DNA from: UBA1952 sp965246855
GTDB taxonomy: Bacteria > Bacteroidota > Bacteroidia > Chitinophagales > Chitinophagaceae
Length of the DNA stretch: 64,000 nt
Direction of reading: 5' to 3'
Assembly: GCA_965246855.1 (NCBI GenBank)
Contig: CBDFFP010000001.1
Coordinates: 1 to 64,000 of the forward strand
The notes below the pieces were generated by a model, which saw only the letters and a list, made by a program, of their open reading frames with translations, did not search any database and had not been told where the DNA came from. Below are positions 42,365 through 49,029 of the stretch, in pieces. A program made the position numbers and the translations under genes. The stretch's first letter is position 1, and each line of letters begins with the position of its first letter.

Positions 42365-43255
42365 CTAAAGATTCTTTTCCCGCACCGCCCGCACCATACG
42401 CGGCGCACCAAAAACGTCTTCCTTCACAACCACTTCCCCAAAACCACTTTCCCTAAAAAGCGCAGCCACTTCTTCGGCGTAGTCGCGGTGCGTTTCGCAA
42501 TAAATCCGTCCGTCGGAATTTAGTCCTTCCCTGCCCCACTGCGCCAGTCTCCGGTAGAAAACAAGGGCATCTTCGTCCGGCACAAAAAGCGCCACGTGCG
42601 GCTCATGGTCACGCACATTCGAGTGCAGGCTTTCGCTTTCTTTCTGCGGGATATAAGGCGGATTGGAAACCACAACATCAAAGCGTTCCTCCCCAAAAAG
42701 ACTTTCTGCCAGGAGGAAATCTCCCTGCCGGAACCGCACTTTCGCGCTCCGCATTTCGGCGTTGCTGCGGGCCAGCGCCAGCGCACCGGAGGAAATGTCC
42801 AAAGCCCTAACCTGCGCCTCCGGCAAAGCCAGTGCAAGACTAATCGCAATGCAGCCCGTTCCCGTTCCAACGTCCAGAATTGCGGGCGTAGCGTCCGGCG
42901 CAAAATCCGCCAACACCCAGCGCACCAATTCCTCTGTTTCCGGGCGCGGAATTAGGGCACGCGCATCGCAACGAAAAGAATGGCCCATGAATGTGGTGCG
43001 CCCCAGCACGTATTGCACGGGCGTTCCCTTCACCAGCGCCTCGGTGCTTTCCCGAATCATCTGCGCCGTGAGGGGCGGAATCTCCACATCGTTCATGAGC
43101 GACTGCGTATAGGAAATCCCCACTGCCTGTTCCAGAAAAAGCCGGGCAATCGCTGCCGCTTCATCGGCATCATAAAGCGGTTGAAGGCGGCTGCGCAACT
43201 CGCGGAAGAAGGATTGATAAGTGGCCAAAGCAGGGGGAAAGGGGGAAAAGCGCAA
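42365..43255 (-). CDS. prmC: Peptide chain release factor N5-glutamine methyltransferase
   Basis: PrmC methylates the Gln of the GGQ motif in release factors RF1 and RF2, stimulating termination. Signatures are IPRPETEEL at residues 102-110, the SAM loop DVGTGTGCIAISLA at 128-141 and the catalytic NPPY at 198-201 (VVSNPPYIPQKE). The helical N-terminal domain precedes them. No ATG precedes the conserved part; a TTG at 43255 or a second TTG at 43228 (LATYQSFFREL) could be the start, and the latter suits the family better. The gene is divergent from ribD, with 41-bp repeat array D in between. Confidence 0.92.
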   Translation of the reverse strand: MRFSPFPPALATYQSFFRELRSRLQPLYDADEAAAIARLFLEQAVGISYTQSLMNDVEIPPLTAQMIRESTEALVKGTPVQYVLGRTTFMGHSFRCDARALIPRPETEELVRWVLADFAPDATPAILDVGTGTGCIAISLALALPEAQVRALDISSGALALARSNAEMRSAKVRFRQGDFLLAESLFGEERFDVVVSNPPYIPQKESESLHSNVRDHEPHVALFVPDEDALVFYRRLAQWGREGLNSDGRIYCETHRDYAEEVAALFRESGFGEVVVKEDVFGAPRMVRAVREKNL

Positions 43256-43302
43256 AATTGGGCCGAAAGAAAGGGCCGAACAGGGGTTTTCCTTTTCAAA
43301 AA

Positions 43303-43589
43303 GGCTTCGCAGGTTTCCGAAGCGAAAATGCGCCTTTGGGCAGGGGTGCGGAATTTTCTGGCGTGTCGTTTTGCCTTTTGACGGGGCTTCGGAACTTTCT
43401 GCAGCGTATATGTACCTCTAAAAAGGGCTTCGTAACTTTCTGTATTGCATGTGAAGCCTTAAAAAGGGCTTCGTAACTTTCTGGAGCGTATGTGAGGTGC
43501 TAAATAGGGATTCGGAACTTTCTGTATCGCATGTGAAGCCTTAAAAACGGCTTCGGAACTTTCTGGAGCGTATGTGAGGCGTTTGCCGC
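43303..43589. repeat. Tandem array D: seven 41-bp units
   Basis: The anchor GGCTTCGGAACTTTCTG recurs at 43303, 43344, 43385, 43426, 43467, 43508 and 43549, each exactly 41 bases apart, with growing divergence towards 43303. Inside, two versions alternate (TGTATTGCATGTGAAGCC and GGAGCGTATGTGAGGTGC), giving an 82-bp super-period. GGCTTC and GAAGCC form a dyad within the first version. The array fills the gap between divergent prmC and ribD. Confidence 0.9.
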
Positions 43590-43743
43590 TTCTTCAGGAT
43601 TTTCGGAAACGCATAGGTGTCGCCAAAACGCGGGGCAAGGAAAAAAGAGATGCGAACAGGCACCTGAGCGCCTCTGACTTCTCTTTTTTCTTCCCATACC
43701 CTCCTTTAAAGCCGAAGCCCAAACGCTTATTTTCGCGCCGCTT

Positions 43744-44826
43744 ATGCCAACCGGAGGAGGACCCGAATTGTGGATGCGCCGTTGCCTCCAACTGGCGCAG
43801 TTGGGCAAAGGCCACGTAGCGCCCAACCCCATGGTGGGCGCGGTGCTGGTTCATGAAGGGCGCATTCTGGCCGAAGGCTATCATGCCCGCTGCGGCGACC
43901 TCCACGCCGAAGCCGCCTGCCTCAATGCTGTCCGCCCTGCCGACAAGCATCTCCTCCCCGAAAGTACCCTCTACGTCAGTCTGGAACCCTGCGCCCACCA
44001 CGGCAAGCAGCCGCCCTGCGCCGCGCGGATTGTGCGCGAAGAAGTGGGCCGCGTGGTAGTCTGCAACGACGATCCGTTTAAGGAAGTGAACGGAAAAGGC
44101 TATGGGCTTTTGGCGCTGGCGGGCATTCCGGTAGAGAAAGGATTGCTGACCGAAGAAGGCCGTTGGATAAACCGCCGCTTCTTCCATTTTTGGGAGCAAA
44201 AACGCCCGTACATCATCCTAAAATGGGCACAAACTGCTGATGGATTTATGGCACCTTCAGACAGGACGCGCACCATGATTAGCGGCGCTACGGCGCAAAG
44301 TCTCCTCCATCGCTGGCGCACCGAAGAAAGCGCCATTCTGGTGGGAAAAACCACTGCCCTGGCCGACGACCCGCAACTCACGGCCCGCCTCTGGAGCGGC
44401 CCGCAGCCCCTGCGCCTTGTGCTGGATTCGGAATTGCAACTGCCCGAGACGCTCAAAATCTTCAACACCGACGCCGAAACGTGGCAGGTGAATTACCGCG
44501 AAGAAAGTCAGTTGGAAACACACCGCCGCGTAAAAATTCCGGGTGGCGACGCGGCGCTTCTCGCCTTATTGCAACGGCTTTTTGAGGGCGGAAAACAGTC
44601 CCTGATTGTGGAAGGCGGCGCGGCGGTTTTAAACTCTTTTATCACCCTCGGTTTGTGGAACGAGATGCGCGTTTTCCACGCCGATAAAACCTTCGGGCAG
44701 GGCATTGCCGCGCCACAAATCCGGGATGCGGAAAACGTTTTTACTACCCACGTGGGCGATGACCGGCTGACGGTTTTTCTGCCTCGCAAATCAGCCTTTA
44801 CTTTTCCGGCAGGCGCTTCTTTGTAG
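43744..44826 (+). CDS. ribD: Bifunctional riboflavin deaminase/reductase
   Basis: RibD deaminates 2,5-diamino-6-ribosylamino-pyrimidinone phosphate and then reduces the ribose chain, two successive steps of riboflavin synthesis. The N-terminal cytidine-deaminase-type domain has the zinc site HAEAACLNAV and LEPCAHHGKQPPCAARI. The reductase half begins at about residue 150 (RPYIILKWAQTADGFMAP) and contains LLHRWRTEESAILVGKTTALADDPQLTAR and the NADPH-binding EGGAAVLNSFI. The length of 360 aa is standard. ribBA is 18 kb away, so the pathway genes are dispersed. The DMT transporter, yigZ and queG genes follow on the same strand with very short gaps. Confidence 0.95.
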   Translation: MPTGGGPELWMRRCLQLAQLGKGHVAPNPMVGAVLVHEGRILAEGYHARCGDLHAEAACLNAVRPADKHLLPESTLYVSLEPCAHHGKQPPCAARIVREEVGRVVVCNDDPFKEVNGKGYGLLALAGIPVEKGLLTEEGRWINRRFFHFWEQKRPYIILKWAQTADGFMAPSDRTRTMISGATAQSLLHRWRTEESAILVGKTTALADDPQLTARLWSGPQPLRLVLDSELQLPETLKIFNTDAETWQVNYREESQLETHRRVKIPGGDAALLALLQRLFEGGKQSLIVEGGAAVLNSFITLGLWNEMRVFHADKTFGQGIAAPQIRDAENVFTTHVGDDRLTVFLPRKSAFTFPAGASL

Positions 44827-44850
44827 CCGTAGAAAATCTCCCTCTTTTCC

Positions 44851-45843
44851 ATGCTGCTTCTGCTGTCCGTTGTGCTGCTCAATACTTGGCTTTCTGTCCT
44901 CTTCAAGCTGTTTAAAAAGTTTGAGGTGGATGCCTTCGTGGCGATTGTTGTGAACTACTGGGTATGCGTGTGTACAGGCAGTTTGTTTGGGGGGAAATTC
45001 CCGGTGAGCGCCGCTTCGCTGCATCAGCCGTGGATACTTCCGGCGGTGCTTTTGGGCGTTGGGTTTATCGGCGTCTTCAACCTTATCTCGTGGTGTACGC
45101 GCCATTACGGCATCACACCCACAACGATTGCCAACAAGCTTTCGCTGATTATTCCGGTGGCTTTTGCGCTCTTCTTTTTTGAGGAGGAAATCTTTCACTG
45201 GACAAAGGCACTTGGCATCTGCTCGGCGCTGCCTGCGGTGTTTCTGATGACGGGCAGCAGTGTAGAGACGCCCGACCCGGGCGTTTCCCAGTCCGGCATC
45301 CCTCCACCTCCGAGTAAGACGTCCAAATTAGAGACACCCAAATTGGGCGTCTCTACCGAATCAGAAAATCCCGGGAACCCCGCTAAAATCGGCTGGGTCA
45401 TCTGGCTTCTCTTCCTCGGCAGTGGCGTGCTGGACACCGGGATGACACTTCTTTCCCGTCATCATCTTAAGGGAGAGGACACGCTTCATTCTATTGTTAC
45501 CATCCACATTTTTTTCACGGCAGCCCTTACCGGAACGGCGCTTTTGGTGTACCGGATTTGGAAGAAGCAAGTGCGCCTTTCTCCCAAAAACCTGTTGGCT
45601 GGTGTGGTGTTGGGGGTACCCAATTACTTCTCCATTTACCTTTTTGTACGGCTGCTGGCCAAAGGACCTTTCCAACCTTCGGTGGCGGTGCCTGTTAACA
45701 ATATCGCCGTGGTGTTGAGCAGTGTGCTGGCCGCTATTTTTCTCTTTAAAGAAAGCGTAGGCAGGCGGCGCGTTTTGGGCATCGCACTTTCCCTGCTGGC
45801 CATTTTTCTTCTTTCCTACAAAAATCTTTTTCCGGGCGCATGA
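44851..45843 (+). CDS. EamA/DMT-type membrane transporter with an inserted repeat-encoded loop
   Basis: A drug/metabolite-transporter-superfamily permease of unknown substrate. It has about ten hydrophobic segments arranged as two five-helix halves, starting MLLLLSVVLLNTWLSVLFKLF; GITPTTIANKLSLIIPVAFALFFF and PSVAVPVNNIAVVLSSVLAAIFLFKE are typical EamA helices. Between the halves, residues ~138-170 (ETPDPGVSQSGIPPPPSKTS...) are Pro/Ser-rich and are encoded by the palindromic repeat at 45262-45356, which is in frame. The gene overlaps yigZ by ATGA. The position after ribD could hint at flavin transport, but this is not supported by motifs. Confidence 0.8.
   Translation: MLLLLSVVLLNTWLSVLFKLFKKFEVDAFVAIVVNYWVCVCTGSLFGGKFPVSAASLHQPWILPAVLLGVGFIGVFNLISWCTRHYGITPTTIANKLSLIIPVAFALFFFEEEIFHWTKALGICSALPAVFLMTGSSVETPDPGVSQSGIPPPPSKTSKLETPKLGVSTESENPGNPAKIGWVIWLLFLGSGVLDTGMTLLSRHHLKGEDTLHSIVTIHIFFTAALTGTALLVYRIWKKQVRLSPKNLLAGVVLGVPNYFSIYLFVRLLAKGPFQPSVAVPVNNIAVVLSSVLAAIFLFKESVGRRRVLGIALSLLAIFLLSYKNLFPGA
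45262..45356. repeat. Palindromic repeat inserted in frame in the DMT transporter gene
   Basis: GTAGAGACGCCC (45262-45273) pairs perfectly with GGGCGTCTCTAC (45345-45356). Within the element are two smaller hairpins, GAGACGCCC/GGGCGTTTC and GAGACACCC/GGGCGTCTC. Elements ending GTAGAGACGC...GCGTCTCTAC are familiar intergenic repeats in Bacteroidota and cyanobacteria; here one lies inside a coding region. Confidence 0.85.
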
Positions 45844-46436
45844 CTTCTGCCGAAAGCTACCGCACGCTGGTCGCCCCTGTGAGCGCCGAACTCCGCGATC
45901 GGGGCAGCCGTTTTCTGGCCCTCGCCATTCCGGTGCGCAATGTGACGGAAGCAAAAAATTTTCTGGCGGAGAAGCGGAAAGAACACCCGAAAGCGAATCA
46001 CCACTGCCTTGCTTACCGCATCGGAAACGACACCCGCGCATCCGACGATGGCGAGCCTGCGGGCAGCGCCGGACGGCCTATACTAGGCGCAATAGACAGC
46101 GCAGGATTAGACTTCACTGCGGCGATTGTAGTGCGCTATTTCGGCGGCACGTTGCTGGGCGTTCCGGGCTTGATTCATGCATACAGAACCGTTGTGGCGG
46201 ACGCGCTGGCAAATGCCGAAACAATAGAAAAGTGGGTGGAAATTCCTTACGAAATCTCCTGCGATTACGGGGTAGTCGGAAATGTTTTGCGCATGATTCG
46301 GATGTACGAAGGCAGCGTTTTGCGGCAAGAAATGCAACTCTTTTGCACCCTCGTGGCGGGCATCCGACCTTCAGCGGAAAGCGCGTTTTTGGCGGCGATG
46401 ACCGACCTTCAAACCGCAACCGTAAAAAAGCTTTGA
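45840..46436 (+). CDS. yigZ: YigZ/IMPACT-family protein
   Basis: A conserved cytoplasmic protein of the UPF0029/IMPACT family, whose biochemical role in bacteria is unsettled. The N-terminal domain has the hallmark block HHCLAYRIGNDTRASDDGEPAGSAGRPIL at about residues 56-84, then IVVRYFGGTLLGVPGLIHAYRTVVADAL. The C-terminal ~70 residues form the ferredoxin-like domain (EIPYEISCDYGVVGNVLRMI). The length of 198 aa is normal. The start ATG overlaps the stop of the preceding transporter (ATGA), showing translational coupling, and queG follows after 3 bases. Confidence 0.9.
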   Translation: MTSAESYRTLVAPVSAELRDRGSRFLALAIPVRNVTEAKNFLAEKRKEHPKANHHCLAYRIGNDTRASDDGEPAGSAGRPILGAIDSAGLDFTAAIVVRYFGGTLLGVPGLIHAYRTVVADALANAETIEKWVEIPYEISCDYGVVGNVLRMIRMYEGSVLRQEMQLFCTLVAGIRPSAESAFLAAMTDLQTATVKKL

Positions 46437-46439
46437 GCG

Positions 46440-47366
46440 ATGAATGGAGAAGAAAAAGCACGGTGGATAAAAGCGCGCGCGGCGGCACTGGGCTTTGACG
46501 ATTGCCGCATTGCAAAGGCTGTTTTTCTGGAAGAGGATGCCCACCGTTTAGAAGACTGGTTGCGCAACAGCTACAATGGAACCATGGCCTACATGGAGCG
46601 GCATTTTGACCTGCGTGTAAATCCCCAAAAGCTCGTTCCCGGCGCAAAATCGGTGATTACTTTTCTTCTCAATTACTTCCCCGAAGAAACGCAGCCGGAA
46701 GACGCACCGAAAGTGGCGCGCTATGCGTGGGGAAAGGATTACCACGACGTCATTCGCGCGCGGCTGAACACGCTTCTGGAGGAAATGCGAAAGGAAATCG
46801 GCAACATAGAAGGCCGTGGTTTTGTGGATTCTGCACCGGTGTTGGAGCGCGCATGGGCCGTTCGCAGTGGGCTGGGTTGGGTCGCCAAAAACGGAAACCT
46901 GATTTCTCCCAAACGCGGCTCTTATTTTTTTATCGCCACGCTTATCACAGATTTGGAGCTGCCGGAAGACGCGCCCTTCCAAACTGATCACTGCGGCACC
47001 TGCACGCGCTGCATAGATGCCTGCCCCACGGAAGCCATTCTCTCCCCCACCGTCATTGACGCGCGCAAGTGTATCTCCTACCTCACCATTGAGCTGAAAG
47101 ACGCCTTAATGCCCGCTGGTTTTGAACAGCGAAAAGACGACTGGATTTTCGGCTGCGATGTGTGTCAGGAAGTGTGTCCGTGGAACCGTTTTGCTGCGCC
47201 GCACAGCGATGCTGCGCTCCAACCGCTACCGGAGATTATTTCCTTGAAAAAGACAGATTGGGAAGCACTTACGGAAGACCATTTCCGGCAAATTTTCCGG
47301 CACTCTCCCATCAGCCGCGCGAAGTGGAAAGGCATTCAGCGGAATCTGAAAGCGGTTCGGAAGTAG
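46440..47366 (+). CDS. queG: Epoxyqueuosine reductase
   Basis: QueG reduces epoxyqueuosine to queuosine in tRNA wobble position 34, using cobalamin and two 4Fe-4S clusters. The N-terminal half shows family blocks (YNGTMAYMERHFDLRVNPQKLVPGAKSVI, FVDSAPVLERAWAVRSGLGWVAKNGNLISPKRGSYFF). The ferredoxin part has CGTCTRCIDACPTEAI and CDVCQEVCPWN, giving all eight cluster cysteines. The length of 308 aa fits the shorter Bacteroidota enzymes lacking the C-terminal HEAT repeat. It is the last gene of the ribD-DMT-yigZ-queG run. Confidence 0.95.
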   Translation: MNGEEKARWIKARAAALGFDDCRIAKAVFLEEDAHRLEDWLRNSYNGTMAYMERHFDLRVNPQKLVPGAKSVITFLLNYFPEETQPEDAPKVARYAWGKDYHDVIRARLNTLLEEMRKEIGNIEGRGFVDSAPVLERAWAVRSGLGWVAKNGNLISPKRGSYFFIATLITDLELPEDAPFQTDHCGTCTRCIDACPTEAILSPTVIDARKCISYLTIELKDALMPAGFEQRKDDWIFGCDVCQEVCPWNRFAAPHSDAALQPLPEIISLKKTDWEALTEDHFRQIFRHSPISRAKWKGIQRNLKAVRK

Positions 47367-47415
47367 AAAGCTATTAACAAGACTAAAAAGAGCAATGTAC
47401 TCTATTCTAGAAGGA

Positions 47416-47450
47416 CATTATTCATTGCTCATTAATAATTGTTCATTATT
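47416..47450. repeat. Heptameric (7-bp) CAT repeat after pcm
   Basis: CAT triplets occur at 47416, 47423, 47430, (47437 degenerate AAT) and 47444, exactly 7 apart. The stop codon of pcm (46-48 of that hundred) lies in the last unit, as in the elements after gldB and the LysM gene. Confidence 0.75.
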
Positions 47451-48147
47451 TTTTCGTCATTCCTTCCAGCATCGGCACGAAAGACGCTTCGCCAAAGGTT
47501 TCTTCCGTCATTGTTCCATCCGCTTCTTTGCGCAGGCGCAGCATTTTCTGGCTGCTGTCGTTGCCCACCGGAATCACCATGATGCCGCCCGGCTTGAGTT
47601 GCGCAATCAATTTTGGCGGAATGGCGGGCGCGCCTGCCGTCACAATGCAGCGGTCAAACGGCCCGAAAGTGGGCAGTCCGTCATAGCCGTCGCCGAAGAA
47701 TGTTTTCACGCTCGGATAGCGCGCCAGCACGGAGGGCCGTTCTTCTTCGCCGGGTTTACGATCCCGTTTGCCCAGTAGTCGGTCATACAATTCGCGCTGC
47801 CGCTCAATGCTGTACACAAACGCGCCCAGCGCCGACAACACGCAACTTTGATAGCCGCTGCCGGTGCCCACTTCCAGCACCTTGTCAAACTTACGCACTT
47901 CCAAAAGCTGCGTTTGCAGCGCCACCGTATAAGGTTGCGAAATCGTCTGCCCTGCGCTGATGGGAAAAGCCACGTCTTCGTAAGCCCGGTTTCCAAACGC
48001 CCTCTCCATAAAAAAATGGCGCGGCACGTCCATCAACGCTCCCAGCACACGCTCGTCGGAAATGCCTTTTTCACGCAGGCTGTCCACCAGTTTTTTCCGC
48101 AGTCCTTTGTGGAGGTAACCGTCTTCAAAGGGAGTGATTTTGTGCAT
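47446..48147 (-). CDS. pcm: Protein-L-isoaspartate O-methyltransferase
   Basis: PCMT methylates isoaspartyl residues in damaged proteins, starting their repair. The ATG at 48147 (MHKITPFEDGYLHKGLRKKLVDSLREKGISDERVLGAL) is placed 16 bases after a good -7 box. Signatures are AYEDVAFPISAGQTISQPYTVALQTQLL at about residues 55-82, the SAM loop VLEVGTGSGYQ at 90-100 and a late GDGYDGLPTFGPFDRCIVTAGAPAIPPKLIAQLKPGG. The length of 233 aa is slightly longer than E. coli Pcm. Confidence 0.93.
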   Translation of the reverse strand: MHKITPFEDGYLHKGLRKKLVDSLREKGISDERVLGALMDVPRHFFMERAFGNRAYEDVAFPISAGQTISQPYTVALQTQLLEVRKFDKVLEVGTGSGYQSCVLSALGAFVYSIERQRELYDRLLGKRDRKPGEEERPSVLARYPSVKTFFGDGYDGLPTFGPFDRCIVTAGAPAIPPKLIAQLKPGGIMVIPVGNDSSQKMLRLRKEADGTMTEETFGEASFVPMLEGMTKK

Positions 48148-48163
48148 ATAGGGTCTTGACCGG

Positions 48164-48194
48164 CAAAAATAAAACACTGCTTTTTCCTTCTCAA
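48164..48194 (-). promoter_or_regulatory. Promoter of pcm (TTG-20-TATTTTTG)
   Basis: On the minus strand a TTG at 48194-48192 is followed after 20 bases by TATTTTTG at 48171-48164. Both elements and their spacing fit the Bacteroidota primary-sigma consensus. The -33 element overlaps the stop codon of the upstream DUF5683 gene. Confidence 0.55.
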
Positions 48195-48820
48195 CGGAAA
48201 CCAATTACCACCGCCAAGCCCGCGCCCACCGGCGAAAGTGCAGGCCGCAGTTTAAAGGATAAATCCCGCGAGACGTCAAAATTTTTGAGGTGCGCAAACA
48301 CGAGCGCGTCCATAATCTGAAGCGTGAAACCAAGCGTCGTAAACAACACATTCAGGTCCAGATTTTGTCGGTAGCTGTCCTGCAAAATCTTCAGTTGTTG
48401 CGAGTTGTAAGTCCGCGTCAGAGGATCGTCGGAGCCAAGCGGGTTTAACGAAGAAAGGTAAGCACTGCGAAAGGTTCGGTAATTATTTAGGTTGTCAATC
48501 AGGAAGTAGAACGATACCGCCATTCCGGCGTAGATGACCGGAATTTTCCAGTATTGCCGGTTGTAGAATTGGCCCGCGCCGGGCAGCATCGCGGAGTAGA
48601 GCGCCGCTTTTTTGGGAACAGGTTGGAAGGCAAGCAGACGGATTGGTTTGGATGCAGAATCCCCGGAAATCCGAAAGCTGCCCGACTGCTGAGCATCGGT
48701 GCGCTTGCGGTCCACCAGTGAATCGGGAAGCGGCTCCCGAATGAGCGTATCGGGCACGGCCTGCGCAGACGCACTCGCCCAAAAACCCAGACTCAAAATC
48801 ACCAAAAGCAGAAAGCGCAT
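48191..48820 (-). CDS. DUF5683-family membrane protein
   Basis: A 209-aa exported protein of the DUF5683 family found across Bacteroidota; function unknown. The ATG at 48820 begins a signal peptide (FLLLVILSLGFWASASAQ). The family core is PKKAALYSAMLPGAGQFYNRQYWKIPVIYAGMAVSFYFLIDN at about residues 70-112: a Gly-rich GAGQFYNR turn followed by a membrane helix. A second hydrophobic stretch (NVLFTTLGFTLQIMDALVFAHL) and a beta-like end follow. It precedes pcm, which has its own promoter overlapping the stop. Confidence 0.85.
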   Translation of the reverse strand: MRFLLLVILSLGFWASASAQAVPDTLIREPLPDSLVDRKRTDAQQSGSFRISGDSASKPIRLLAFQPVPKKAALYSAMLPGAGQFYNRQYWKIPVIYAGMAVSFYFLIDNLNNYRTFRSAYLSSLNPLGSDDPLTRTYNSQQLKILQDSYRQNLDLNVLFTTLGFTLQIMDALVFAHLKNFDVSRDLSFKLRPALSPVGAGLAVVIGFR

Positions 48821-48950
48821 CGCGGCGCGAAGATAGAAAAGCGCATTGCTCTTATAGACCACGGATTGTCCCGATAGCCCTGATTTACAAGGATTTCTCC
48901 CACCAGAGAGCCGCGAAGCAATAGACCTGACAAGATTCCTCTCCAAACAG

Positions 48951-48977
48951 AGCGCCCCGCCATTGGCGGGGCGCTCC
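48951..48977. repeat. Perfect 12-bp hairpin GAGCGCCCCGCC
   Basis: GAGCGCCCCGCC and GGCGGGGCGCTC flank a 3-base loop upstream of the DUF5683 gene, 53 bases after the ctp stop at 49030. It has no T run and may still act as a transcription barrier. Confidence 0.7.
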
Positions 48978-49029
48978 TACACAATCCTCTTTTGGATTTT
49001 ATCTTGATACTTTCGTCTTGATACTGCGG

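Noticed and set aside
43744..44826. FMN riboswitch upstream of ribD or ribBA
   Set aside because: No RFN-type conserved stems could be recognised before either gene; the upstream DNA is occupied by tandem arrays.
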